DNA of 64,000 nucleotides, taken from positions 62,001 to 126,000 of the forward strand of contig JAHDCX010000011.1 in assembly GCA_020629635.1 (NCBI GenBank), in the 5' to 3' direction. The stretch's first letter is position 1; each line of letters starts with the position of its first letter. Shown piece by piece: positions 50,106 through 58,903 of the stretch. The translations under genes were made by a program, and so were the position numbers. Source of the stretch: Acidimicrobiales bacterium (GTDB lineage: Bacteria > Actinomycetota > Acidimicrobiia > Acidimicrobiales > SHLQ01). The notes under the pieces are model-generated. The model searched no databases and had not been told where the DNA came from. It saw only the letters and a program-made list of their open reading frames with translations.

Positions 50106-51452
50106 TCAGGTGGGCAGCACGAAGCCCACGACGGCGCCGGGACCGGGATCGGCATCCTCGACGAAGACCCGACCGGAGTGATCGGCGACGATCTTGTGCA
50201 CGATCGCCAGCCCCAAACCCGAGCCGGGGAGCGCACGAGCTTCTTCGCTGCGATGGAACCGATCCCAAATCATCCGCCGCTGATCCTCGGGGATTCCCGG
50301 ACCACGATCACGAACCGCAACCGTGCCTCCACTCACCCGAACGTCGATCGCCGAATCGGTCGGCGAGTACTTCACGGCGTTGCCGAGCAGGTTGGTGATG
50401 GCCCGCTCGAGCGCATCGGGATCGCCGAGCACGATCGTCCGCTCGGCGTCGACGTGCACGGGATTGTTGGCCCGGCGGCGCACGTCAGCCACGGCCCGCT
50501 CCACCACATCGACCAGATCGACGGGAACGTGCTCGACCGCCTCACGGTCATCGGTCGCCAGCTCGATGATCTCGGTGAACAACGTGCCGAGCTGTCGCAG
50601 CTCGGCGCGGACACCGGTGAGGATCTCGCTTCGTTCATCTGCGGGAAGGTCCGGGGCACGCACGAGAAGATCGATGTTCGCGTTGACGCTCGTCAGTGGC
50701 GTGCGCAGCTCATGCGCAGCGTCCTGGACCAGCCGATGCTGTTGGGCCCGGCTCGATGCGAGGGCGTCAAGCATGCCGTTGAAGCTCGTGGCCAGCCGTC
50801 CGATCTCGTCGTTTCGGTCGTGGGTGTCGATCGGGGTGTCGAGATCGGTCGTGGCCGCGACGCGCTCGGCCGCGGCCGTCAGCTCACCGAGGGGGCGGAG
50901 CGTCCGGCGCGTCGTCCACCACGCCAGCCCCGCCACGATCACGGCGAGGGCGAGTCCGGCGTAGAGGAGCTGCTCGCGGATGAGGCCCCGCAGCGACGTC
51001 GTTGCGTCGATCGATCGGGCGACCTGCAGCGCTCCCCCGCCGTTGATGTGCGTCGTCAGGATCCGGTATTGCGCGCCGTCGATGTCGACCGTGCGAAACA
51101 CGGGGTTGCCGTCACGGTCGGCGAGCGCGACGTCGGCGCTCGACACGGGCAGCACGATCGCCGAGTTGGCGACGATCTCTCCCGACTCGTCGAGCTGTTG
51201 CACCTCGGCATCGGTCTCCGACGCCCGCGGAAGATCGACCGTCTCGTCCTGATCCCGGTCGTCTCGCTTGCCATCAGGCCCCCGGCGACTCCCGTCGAGG
51301 ATTTCCTCGGTTCGCTGCTCGAGAAACGAATCGACGTCGCCCCGGACCTGCCCGTCCGTGGAGACGATCGCGACCGCGGTCGTCAGCGCGATCGCGAGAA
51401 TCGTCAACGCCGCCACGGCGAGCGCGACGCGGGCGGCGAGGCTGCCCGTCAT
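50106..51452 (-). CDS. sensor histidine kinase
   Basis: A 448-residue protein with two transmembrane helices (LAVAALTILAIALTTAVAIV near residue 11; YAGLALAVIVAGLAWW near 164). An acidic, Asp/Arg-rich extracytoplasmic domain lies between them. A HAMP region follows, then the H-box with phosphoacceptor His247 (QDAAHELRTPLTS). N, G1 and G2 ATP-binding motifs (NLLGNAVKYSP, DRGPGIP, GSGLGLAI) complete it. ATG 51452 overlaps the regulator stop (ATGA). The gene ends 61 nt before the E1 alpha start; the operon could extend. Confidence 0.9.
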   Translation of the reverse strand: MTGSLAARVALAVAALTILAIALTTAVAIVSTDGQVRGDVDSFLEQRTEEILDGSRRGPDGKRDDRDQDETVDLPRASETDAEVQQLDESGEIVANSAIVLPVSSADVALADRDGNPVFRTVDIDGAQYRILTTHINGGGALQVARSIDATTSLRGLIREQLLYAGLALAVIVAGLAWWTTRRTLRPLGELTAAAERVAATTDLDTPIDTHDRNDEIGRLATSFNGMLDALASSRAQQHRLVQDAAHELRTPLTSVNANIDLLVRAPDLPADERSEILTGVRAELRQLGTLFTEIIELATDDREAVEHVPVDLVDVVERAVADVRRRANNPVHVDAERTIVLGDPDALERAITNLLGNAVKYSPTDSAIDVRVSGGTVAVRDRGPGIPEDQRRMIWDRFHRSEEARALPGSGLGLAIVHKIVADHSGRVFVEDADPGPGAVVGFVLPT

Positions 51453-52135
51453 GAGCCCGAGCTCCGGATCACGAAGCCGATGCCGCGGACGGTCTCGATC
51501 ACGCGCTCGCGGCCGCCGTCTTCGAGCTTGCGACGCAGGTATCCGACATGCACGTCGAGCGAACGCGAGTCGGCCCCGAAGTCATACCCCCAGATGCGCT
51601 CGTACATGACGCCTCGCTCGAGCACGATGCCGGCGTTGCGCATCAGGAGGTGGAGGATGTCGAATTCGGTCCGGGTGAGCTCGAGCAGTTCGCCGCTGCG
51701 ACGCACCTCGTAGCTCTTCGGGTCGAGCGTCAGGTCACCGACCGAGACGACGTTCTCGTCGTTGGCGCCTGCACGGCGAAGCAGCGCCCGGATGCGGGCC
51801 AGCAGCTCGTCGAGCTCGAACGGCTTCGGCATGTAGTCGTCTGCCCCGGCGTCGAGTCCCGCCACTCGGTCCTTGGTCTCTTCGCGTGCGGTGAGGATAA
51901 GGATCGGCAGTTGGTTGCCTTTCGCCCGAAGCCGTCGCGTCACGTCGAGCCCGTCCACGAAGGGCATCATCACATCGAGCACGGCGAGGTCGGGGCCGAA
52001 CTCCTCGACGAGATGCAGCGCGGCGGCGCCATCGTTGGCGCTCTCCACCTCGTAGCCCTCGAAGCGAAGAATGCGCTCGAGCGCCGTACGAATCTCTGGG
52101 TCATCCTCGGCCACGAGGATCTTCAAACCGGTCAT
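51449..52135 (-). CDS. OmpR/PhoB-type response regulator
   Basis: A 228-residue protein. The receiver domain has the acidic pair in VAEDDPE and phosphoacceptor Asp54 (AVLDVMMP). The C-terminal winged helix carries LTRTEFDILHLLMRNAG and DVHVGYLRRKLED. ATG 52135 begins the receiver; an upstream extension is not needed. Cognate of the adjacent kinase by gene overlap. Confidence 0.9.
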   Translation of the reverse strand: MTGLKILVAEDDPEIRTALERILRFEGYEVESANDGAAALHLVEEFGPDLAVLDVMMPFVDGLDVTRRLRAKGNQLPILILTAREETKDRVAGLDAGADDYMPKPFELDELLARIRALLRRAGANDENVVSVGDLTLDPKSYEVRRSGELLELTRTEFDILHLLMRNAGIVLERGVMYERIWGYDFGADSRSLDVHVGYLRRKLEDGGRERVIETVRGIGFVIRSSGS

Positions 52136-52223
52136 CAGGGTCTCCGGGGTGTGAGAGGACTCAAAATTACCGCCCCCAGGCGGCCGACTCGTGTGGAGCC
52201 AAGCCACCTGGGGGGAAAGACAG

Positions 52224-52249
52224 CAACGAGCCGGCTACGCCGGTCGTTG
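52224..52249 (-). terminator. hairpin downstream of the small secreted protein gene
   Basis: CAACGA-CCGGC-TAC-GCCGG-TCGTTG forms an 11-bp stem with one bulged G, between the stop of the secreted protein gene (52313) and the response-regulator start (52135). A short CTTT run follows on the minus strand, so it is a fair terminator candidate. Confidence 0.55.
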
Positions 52250-52312
52250 CGAGCCAGGGCCTCCGGCAATCTGCGAATGAGCGACCAAGGGTCGCGAACT
52301 CGCAGCGACAAG

Positions 52313-52753
52313 TCAGACCTTCGCGTCGAGACGCTCGGCAGCGTTGGCGACCATGGCGTCGATGACGTCCTGGGTCGCGACACCGTTCGCCTCGGCGACC
52401 TCGGCGATGGTGGCGCCAGCCTCGAGTTCGGCCTGGAGGTCCTCGACGTCGATGCCGATCGCCTCGGCGGCGGCTGCGTGCTTGCCGCTGCAGCGGCTGC
52501 GGTCGCGCTCGCCGTCTTCGCTGTCGTCGGCGTCGTCGGTGTCAGCGTCGTCTTGCACCTGCAGGAGCGTCGCACCATCGATGGCGTCGTCGTTCACGTC
52601 GACGTCCTCGGCTGTCACGTCCTCGGTGACCTCTTCAACGGCGACGTCTTCGGCCGGCTCGGCATCGCCGTACTGGGCCGCGGCAACGCCGGCGCCGCCG
52701 ACGACCATGCCGCCGACAAGCAGCATCGAGGTGAGGGATTTCTTCAGGTTCAT
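52313..52753 (-). CDS. small secreted acidic protein
   Basis: A 146-residue protein. MNLKKSLTSMLLVGGMVVGGAGVAAA is a signal peptide (cleavage near residue 26). A long acidic linker with D/E pairs follows, then a C-terminal helical part (IGIDVEDLQAELEAGATIAEVAEANGVATQDVIDAMV). That motif is common in small secreted actinobacterial proteins of unknown function. Divergent from valS. The neighbouring two-component kinase has an acidic extracytoplasmic domain, but a link is only a guess. Confidence 0.75.
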   Translation of the reverse strand: MNLKKSLTSMLLVGGMVVGGAGVAAAQYGDAEPAEDVAVEEVTEDVTAEDVDVNDDAIDGATLLQVQDDADTDDADDSEDGERDRSRCSGKHAAAAEAIGIDVEDLQAELEAGATIAEVAEANGVATQDVIDAMVANAAERLDAKV

Positions 52754-52887
52754 GATCAGTCACTTTCGTGTTTGGGGGAATCCGGCCGTTCGGCCCGACA
52801 CCAACCACTCTGAAGACGCAAGGAAAAGGCACTGTTCGTGGAGTGCAAAGACTTCGGCAAGGTCTAACGCCTCGTAGCCTCAACGAG

Positions 52888-55800
52888 ATGTCGAGCGAAC
52901 TTCCTGCCCTCGCCAAGGCCTACGACCCGAGCGCCGCCGAGACCGACGTGTCCCGTCGTTGGGACGACGCCCAGGCGTTCCATGCCGTGCCCGGCGAGAC
53001 CCCCACCTACTCGGTCGTGATCCCGCCGCCGAACGTGACCGCGGCCCTGCACCTCGGACATGCACTCAACAACACGTTGCAGGACGTGTTGGTCCGCTAT
53101 CACCGGATGCGCGGCCACAACACGATGTGGATGCCCGGCACCGACCACGCCGGCATCGCCACGCAGACCGTCGTGGAGAAGCGCCTCCTCAACCAGGGCA
53201 TCCGCCGGCTCGACATGGGCCGGGATGCCTTCATCGAGAAGACCCAGGAGTGGAAGGACGAGTACGAGGCGACGATCCTCGAACAGCTCCGCACGATGGG
53301 CGCCAGCTGCGACTACGACCGCACCCGGTTCACGATGGACGAGATCTGCGCCACCGCGGTCCGCCACGCCTTCTACGTGCTCTTCGATGACGGGCTGATC
53401 TATCGAGGCAAGCGGCTCGTCAACTGGGACCCGGTCACCGGCACCGCCCTCGCCGACGACGAGGTCGAGATGGAAGAGGTCGCCGGGCACATGTGGTACC
53501 TGCGGTATCCGATCGAGGGCGGCCCGCTCCCCGACGGCACCACCCACGTCACCGTCGCGACCACCCGGCCCGAGACGATGTTCGGCGACACCGCCGTCGC
53601 CCTCAATCCCGCCGATCCCCGCGCCGAAGCGCTGCGCGGCCGCAACGTCGTCCTGCCGATCGTCGGCCGTGTCATCCCGATCGTCGAAGACGACTACGTC
53701 GTCATGCCCGACCCCGAGGGCGACGCGAAGGCCCAATTCGCCACCGGGTTCCTCAAGGTCACCCCGGCTCACGACACCAACGACTGGGACATCGGCCAGC
53801 GTCACGACCTTCCGGTCATCAACGTGATGGCAGCCGACGCCTCCATCTCCGACCAGTACGGCTGGGACGAGATCAGCGACGAAGCCCGCCCGTTCATCGG
53901 GCTGTCCCGGGAGGACGCCCGAACCGCCGTGGTGTCATGGTTCGACGAGCACGACCTCCTCGCCGAGGTCCGCGACTACACCCACTCGGTCGGCCACTCG
54001 TATCGATCCCATGCCCCGATCGAGCCGTGGTTGTCGGACCAGTGGTACGTCGCCGCCACCGACGACCGGCTCCGCGGTGCGGCCCTCCGAGCCCAGCGCG
54101 CCGACCAGACGACGGGTCTCGCAGCCGAACATCAGCCCGGCGACGCCACCGGCGACGGTGAGCTTCGCTTCGTTCCCGACCGCTACGCCCGCGCCTTCCA
54201 GCAATGGCACGAAGGCATCCGCGACTGGTGCATCAGCCGCCAGCTCTGGTGGGGCCACCAGATCCCGGTCTGGGGCAAGACCATCGACGCCGCCACCGCA
54301 ACATCGGAGATCCTCGCAGCGGTCGACAGCGTCGAAGGTGACGCTGCTGCGAAGGTCGACTCGGCGTGGGCGGCAGCCGGTGCCGTGCACACCGCTCGGC
54401 GGATCACCGACACCGAAATCGTCGAAAGCGTGTGCGTCCCCAACGACTCCACCCTGCGCCGCCTCGAGCGGGCCGACACCTCGATGGACGAAGCCGAGCT
54501 CGTCGCGGCGCTCGAGGCCGCCGGCTACGTGCGTGACCCCGACGTGCTCGACACCTGGTTCTCGTCGGCCCTGTGGCCCATGTCGACGATGGGCTGGCCC
54601 TGGCCAGAGGACTATCCCGAGACCGAAGGCGTGCTCGCGGCGTTCAATCCCACCTCGCTGCTGAGCACGGCCCGCGAGATCATCACCCTCTGGGTCAGCC
54701 GGATGGTCATGTTCAACCGGTACTTCCTCGACGGGCAGCTCCCGTTCGACGATGTCTTCATTCACGCCATGGTCCAGGACGGCCACGGACAGAAGATGTC
54801 GAAGTCGCTCGGCAACGGCGTCGACCCTCGCGACATCATCCACAGCCACGGCGCCGACGCGATGCGGTTCACGCTCGTCCAGATGACGACCGACACCCAG
54901 GACGTCCGGATGCCGGTGGACATGGTGTGCCCACACACCGGCGAGGCCTTCACCCCCGCGTTCATCACGACGCCCGCTGGCCACCAGGTCGCCGCGCCCA
55001 CCCAGACCAGCCCGAGCGATCCGTCCAAGACGATGGTCTCCGCCTACGGCGTCGCCGCAGGCGTTGCGGAGCCGAGCGATGACGCACCGCTCGCCCGCAA
55101 CACGTCGTCGAAGTTCGACGCGGGACGCAACTTCTCCAACAAGTTGTGGAACGCCGTGCGCTTCGCACTCGGTCGACTGAATCCCGACGACGAAGCGATC
55201 ACCGTCGGCGCGGACGATCTGGCCTGGGTCGACCGGTTGATCCTCGCCCGCCTCGCCGAGACCGTCTCGGCGCTCGAGAGCGCGGTCGATCGCTACCAGT
55301 TCAACGTCTACGCCGACACGCTCTACGACTTCATCTGGCACGACGTCTGCGACCGCTACCTCGAAGCCGTCAAGCCGACGCTCGACGAGCGGCCCGCCCA
55401 GCGCGTCGTGCTCGGCGCCGTGTTGGACGCGTCGCTGCGGCTCATGCACCCGGTGTGCCCGTTCATCACCGAGACGCTCTGGCCGCACGTCCAGCACGCC
55501 CGCACGGGTGCCGTCGCCGGCCTCGACCTTGGTGCATCCGACCTCCTGGTCGGCGCTGCCTGGCCAACCGTCGATCAGGCGTTGGCCGACGCTGCGGTGC
55601 TCGCAGACTTCGGTCGCGCCCAGGCGCTCGTGTCCGAGGTCCGGACCTTGCGAGGCGCCCAACAGGTCAAGCCCAAACAGCAGATCACGCTCGAGTGGAC
55701 CGACCCCGAGCTCGCCGCCCTCATCGAGCGAGCCGACGGGTACGTCGAGACGCTCGCCGGCATCGGCACGGTCGAAGCGCACAGCGACAACGAGCGTGCC

Positions 55801-56058
55801 CGGTCGAGCCTTGCGTTCGAGGGTTCGCAGGTGTTCTTGTCCGGCTTGGTGGACGCCGTCGACGTCGACGCTGAACGCACCCGTCTCGAAGGCCTGATCG
55901 CCCAGAAGACGAAACAGATCGCCGGCTTCCAGGGCAAGCTCTCCAACGAGGGCTACGTCAACAACGCCAAACCCGAGCTCGTGCAAGAGACCCGCGACCT
56001 CCTCGAGGTCGCCAAAGCCGATCTCGCCGCCGCCGAACAATCCCTCGCCGCCCTCTGA
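52888..56058 (+). CDS. valS: valyl-tRNA synthetase
   Basis: A 1,056-residue class-I synthetase. The HIGH-type motif is PPNVTAALHLGHA, GTDHAGIATQTVVEK is valine-type, and the second motif is K636-MSKSLGNG. The protein is longer than the usual 870-950. The zinc-knuckle region is replaced by a Cys-poor stretch with VDSVEGDAAAKVDSAW and CVPNDSTLRRLERAD. An insert of about 65 residues (DMVCPHTGEAFTPA through DDAPLARN) follows TQDVRMPV, and a C-terminal coiled coil is present. TAGCCT ends 7 nt before the ATG, a leaderless pattern. The stop overlaps the next ATG (TGATG). Confidence 0.95.
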   Translation: MSSELPALAKAYDPSAAETDVSRRWDDAQAFHAVPGETPTYSVVIPPPNVTAALHLGHALNNTLQDVLVRYHRMRGHNTMWMPGTDHAGIATQTVVEKRLLNQGIRRLDMGRDAFIEKTQEWKDEYEATILEQLRTMGASCDYDRTRFTMDEICATAVRHAFYVLFDDGLIYRGKRLVNWDPVTGTALADDEVEMEEVAGHMWYLRYPIEGGPLPDGTTHVTVATTRPETMFGDTAVALNPADPRAEALRGRNVVLPIVGRVIPIVEDDYVVMPDPEGDAKAQFATGFLKVTPAHDTNDWDIGQRHDLPVINVMAADASISDQYGWDEISDEARPFIGLSREDARTAVVSWFDEHDLLAEVRDYTHSVGHSYRSHAPIEPWLSDQWYVAATDDRLRGAALRAQRADQTTGLAAEHQPGDATGDGELRFVPDRYARAFQQWHEGIRDWCISRQLWWGHQIPVWGKTIDAATATSEILAAVDSVEGDAAAKVDSAWAAAGAVHTARRITDTEIVESVCVPNDSTLRRLERADTSMDEAELVAALEAAGYVRDPDVLDTWFSSALWPMSTMGWPWPEDYPETEGVLAAFNPTSLLSTAREIITLWVSRMVMFNRYFLDGQLPFDDVFIHAMVQDGHGQKMSKSLGNGVDPRDIIHSHGADAMRFTLVQMTTDTQDVRMPVDMVCPHTGEAFTPAFITTPAGHQVAAPTQTSPSDPSKTMVSAYGVAAGVAEPSDDAPLARNTSSKFDAGRNFSNKLWNAVRFALGRLNPDDEAITVGADDLAWVDRLILARLAETVSALESAVDRYQFNVYADTLYDFIWHDVCDRYLEAVKPTLDERPAQRVVLGAVLDASLRLMHPVCPFITETLWPHVQHARTGAVAGLDLGASDLLVGAAWPTVDQALADAAVLADFGRAQALVSEVRTLRGAQQVKPKQQITLEWTDPELAALIERADGYVETLAGIGTVEAHSDNERARSSLAFEGSQVFLSGLVDAVDVDAERTRLEGLIAQKTKQIAGFQGKLSNEGYVNNAKPELVQETRDLLEVAKADLAAAEQSLAAL

Positions 56059-56921
56059 TGGGGTCAGGTCCCAACAGCCAACAGGTTCGGATCGCGGGCG
56101 TCCCCGAACACTTCAACGTGCCGTGGCGCCTCGCCGTCGAAGAGGCGCTGTTCGACTCGCTCGACGTCGAGGTCGAGTGGGTCGACGAGCCAAGCGGCAC
56201 GGGTGCGATCATGCGCGGCCTGGCCGACGGCACGTACGACCTCGCCACACCACTCACCGAGGGCGCCATCACCGCCATCGCCAACGGCAATCTTTCTCGG
56301 ATCGTGTCGACGTGGGTCACCACGCCACTGCTGTGGGGCATCCACGTTGCGGCCACCGGAGATCTCACCGAGGTCGCCGATCTGGCCGGTCGCCCGGTCG
56401 CCATCAGCCGCATGGGCTCGGGATCGGAGCTCATGACCCGCGTCCTCTACGACCAGCAGGGTTGGGACATCGACGAGGACGCCTGGCGCATCATCGACAA
56501 CCTCGACGGCGCGCTGACCGCGCTCCCTGCGGGAGAGGCCGACGTCTTCTTGTGGAACAAGTCGATGACCCAGCCACACGTCGACGACGGCACGTTCCGA
56601 CGAGTCGGCGTCCTGCCCACCCCGTGGCCGAGTTTCGTCGTGGCTGTTGGTGAGCGACTACGGGCTGAGGCCGGCCTCGCGCAGTCGATCTGCCAGATCG
56701 CGATCGCTCGGGCTGCAGGCCTGCGCATGGACCACGGTGCCGTCCCGCTCATCGCCGAGCGCTACGACCTCGAGATCGACGGCGCCGCCGAGTGGTTCGA
56801 CCAGGCCCGCTGGGCGACCGATGTCGGAGTCGACGAGTCGATGGTCGCCGACGTCGCCGCCACCATGCAGCGCCTCGGCCGCATCGGCTCCACACCATCG
56901 CCTACGGCCCTCATCGTCTGA
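56058..56921 (+). CDS. cytoplasmic PBP-like protein (type 2 periplasmic-binding fold)
   Basis: A 287-residue protein with the type 2 periplasmic-binding-protein layout (RIAGVPEHFNVPWRLAVEEALF, GLADGTYDLATPLTEGAITAIANG, LAGRPVAISRMGSGSELMTRVL), as in thiamine-precursor and sulfonate binders. It has no signal peptide, so it is probably cytoplasmic, like the Ca3427-type PBP-like proteins. It begins in the valS stop (TGATG), so translation is coupled. The ligand and the reason for the linkage to valS are unknown. Confidence 0.72.
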   Translation: MGSGPNSQQVRIAGVPEHFNVPWRLAVEEALFDSLDVEVEWVDEPSGTGAIMRGLADGTYDLATPLTEGAITAIANGNLSRIVSTWVTTPLLWGIHVAATGDLTEVADLAGRPVAISRMGSGSELMTRVLYDQQGWDIDEDAWRIIDNLDGALTALPAGEADVFLWNKSMTQPHVDDGTFRRVGVLPTPWPSFVVAVGERLRAEAGLAQSICQIAIARAAGLRMDHGAVPLIAERYDLEIDGAAEWFDQARWATDVGVDESMVADVAATMQRLGRIGSTPSPTALIV

Positions 56922-56955
56922 CCGCCCCATCTGCGGACGTTTCGTCGAGGCCGTC

Positions 56956-57003
56956 GAGGGTCTGACCCCTCGCAGACTCCTCGCGACGTGGGGGTCTGAC
57001 CCC
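56956..57003. repeat. two copies of a GGGGTC-type palindromic (REP-like) motif
   Basis: GGGTCTGACCC occurs at 56958-56968 and again at 56992-57002, 34 bp apart, each inside a longer GC-rich inverted repeat (the second is GGGGTC-T-GACCCC). A looser relative lies at the valS/PBP junction (56060-56072). Similar motifs occur as scattered extragenic palindromes in many GC-rich bacteria. Confidence 0.55.
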
Positions 57004-57057
57004 AGATTTGCTGGGGTGAGTGGGTAGTGAGCGAGATTATTGGTCATACTTTCTTGC

Positions 57058-57444
57058 ATGAGCGAGTTTCGGATCGGAGACGCGGCACAGTTGTTGGGCG
57101 TCAGCCCGGACACCGTGCGCCGGTGGGCCGACTCCGGTCAGCTCATCACGACCCGGACCGACGGCGGCCATCGGCTCGTCGACGGCGCCGACCTGGCCCG
57201 ACTCGCGACCGAGCTCGCCGAAAACCCCGAACCCGGACGAGCCATGTCGGCACGCAACCGATTCGAAGGCCTCGTCACCCGAGTCGTTGCGGACACCGTG
57301 ATGGCCCAGGTCGAGCTCCAAAGCGGCCCCAACCGAATCGTCGCGCTGATCAGCGCTGAGGCGGTCGAATCGCTTCGACTCGAGCCAGGTGTGCGAGCCG
57401 TCGCCACGGTGAAGGCCACGAACGTGATCATCGAGCGGCCGTGA
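57058..57444 (+). CDS. MerR-type HTH fused to a Mop/TOBE molybdate-binding domain
   Basis: A 128-residue protein. MSEFRIGDAAQLLGVSPDTVRRWADSGQL is a MerR/excisionase-type helix-turn-helix. Residues about 65-128 (ARNRFEGLVTRVVADTVMAQVEL, VKATNVIIERP) form a Mop/TOBE domain that binds molybdate. It should sense molybdate and control the transporter genes behind it. The stop overlaps the modA GTG (GTGA). CATACT ends 7 nt before the ATG (57058), a leaderless pattern. Confidence 0.82.
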   Translation: MSEFRIGDAAQLLGVSPDTVRRWADSGQLITTRTDGGHRLVDGADLARLATELAENPEPGRAMSARNRFEGLVTRVVADTVMAQVELQSGPNRIVALISAEAVESLRLEPGVRAVATVKATNVIIERP

Positions 57445-58142
57445 GCCGACTCGCGATCGTGGCTGCGCTCATCTTCCTGGGCGGGTGCGGCTCGACGGAG
57501 GACCAGATCCGAGTGTCGGTTGCCTCGTCGCTCGGCGAGGTTCTCGAGGTCATCGTCGATGACTACCAACGCGAGTACCCGGACGCACGTGTCGAAGTGA
57601 ACGTCGCCGGATCCGCCACCCTCGTCCGACAAGTCGATGAGGGAGCCCCGGTCGACCTGCTGATCACCGCCGACGCCGCAGCACTCGATTCGCTCTCGGC
57701 TGACTCGAGCTCGCCCACCGAGCTCGGCACCAACGAGCTCGTCCTACTCGTCCATCGCGACGCCGACCCACCGATCACCACGGCCGAAGACCTCACCGAC
57801 GATCACCTGATCGTCGGATGCGACCGCGTCGTGCCGTGTGGCCGCCTGCTCGACCGGTGGCGAACCGAGTCCGGATCGGACGTCGAGATCGACAGCGTCG
57901 AGTCAAACGTCCGCCAGGTCCGGGCTCGGGTCGTCGACGGTGAAGCCGATGCCGGTTTCGTCTATCGCACCGACGTCCTCGACCTCGACGCCACCGAGAC
58001 CAGCTGGATCCCTGTGGAACCCTCCGTCGAGGCCGCTGCCGTCCTCGCCAGCATCGGCGATCCCCCCGCCGAAGTCGCCCGACTCCGCGACTTCGTCGTG
58101 GAGAGTGCGCGCTTCGGCGAATTCGGGTTCGGCGAACCATGA
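57441..58142 (+). CDS. modA: molybdate ABC transporter substrate-binding lipoprotein
   Basis: A 233-residue protein. LAIVAALIFLGGC is a signal peptide with a lipobox. RVSVASSLGEVLEVIVDDYQREYP, VNVAGSATLVRQVDEGAPVDLLITAD and VRQVRARVVDGEADAGFVYRTD are ModA oxyanion-binding motifs. GTG start overlaps the regulator stop; the stop overlaps the modB ATG. Confidence 0.9.
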   Translation: MSRLAIVAALIFLGGCGSTEDQIRVSVASSLGEVLEVIVDDYQREYPDARVEVNVAGSATLVRQVDEGAPVDLLITADAAALDSLSADSSSPTELGTNELVLLVHRDADPPITTAEDLTDDHLIVGCDRVVPCGRLLDRWRTESGSDVEIDSVESNVRQVRARVVDGEADAGFVYRTDVLDLDATETSWIPVEPSVEAAAVLASIGDPPAEVARLRDFVVESARFGEFGFGEP

Positions 58143-58903
58143 AGGCCCTCGCAACGATCGGCGTCGCGTTCCTCGCCCTGCCGATCCTCGGGCTCGTGCT
58201 CCAGCTGCGGTGGGACCGTATCGGGGACCTCGTCTCGGACCCGTTGCTCGTCACCGCGCTGCGGACCACGCTGGTGGTCGTCCCGGCCGCAACACTGATC
58301 GTCATCGTGATCGGCACGCCGCTTGCGTGGCTCCTCGCCCGCACGGATGGCGCGACCCGAACGTTGCTCCGAGTGCTCGTCCTCAGCCCGGTCGTCCTGC
58401 CGCCGGTCGTGAGCGGGGTGCTGCTCCTCTCCGCATTCGGACGTCGCGGTCTTCTCGGCTCGGCGCTCGACACGGTCGGCATCGTCCTGCCGTTCTCCAT
58501 CGCCGGTGCGATCCTCGCTGCGGCATTCGTCTCGCTGCCGTTCCACGTGCTCGCTGCCGAAGAGGGCTTCCGGTCCATTCCGCACTCGCAACTCGATGCG
58601 GCCCGGCTGCTCGGCGTCCCCGAAGCTCGCATCCTTCGGGACTATGCATTCCCAGCGGCCACGCGGGCGATCGCAGCGGGGGGCACACTCGCCGCGGCGC
58701 GAGCGCTCGGCGAGTTCGGGGCCACGATCACGTTCGCCGGAAACGTCGAGGGCGCGACGAGAACGCTGCCACTCGCCACGTTCACCGCGCTCGAACGCGA
58801 TCCCGATCTGGCCCGCCTCATCGGCGTCGTGCTCATCGGTCTCGCCGTACTCGTCGCCGCCGCTCAGCGGCGGGGAATCCGCACTCGTCAGACGCTCAGG
58901 TGA
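58139..58903 (+). CDS. modB: molybdate ABC transporter permease
   Basis: A 254-residue membrane protein with about six helices. The ABC-ATPase contact EAA loop is LDAARLLGVPEARILRDYAFPAATRAI, and GEFGATITFAGN is a ModB signature. ModC is not encoded next to it: the next gene is convergent. The ATPase must come from elsewhere. The stop overlaps the convergent SDR gene by 8 nt. Confidence 0.88.
   Translation: MKALATIGVAFLALPILGLVLQLRWDRIGDLVSDPLLVTALRTTLVVVPAATLIVIVIGTPLAWLLARTDGATRTLLRVLVLSPVVLPPVVSGVLLLSAFGRRGLLGSALDTVGIVLPFSIAGAILAAAFVSLPFHVLAAEEGFRSIPHSQLDAARLLGVPEARILRDYAFPAATRAIAAGGTLAAARALGEFGATITFAGNVEGATRTLPLATFTALERDPDLARLIGVVLIGLAVLVAAAQRRGIRTRQTLR

Noticed and set aside
52754-52887. 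T-box riboswitch in front of valS
   Set aside because: The leader is short, and a -10-like element sits 7 nt before the ATG. No T-box sequence or terminator/antiterminator was seen.
53935-56040. A 701-codon open reading frame on the minus strand opposite valS
   Set aside because: It lies wholly antisense to a clear valyl-tRNA synthetase and has no recognisable motif. Long antisense frames are expected in GC-rich genes.
57058-57444. An excisionase of an integrated element
   Set aside because: The helix-turn-helix is excisionase/MerR-like, but the C-terminal Mop domain and linkage to modAB make it a molybdate regulator.
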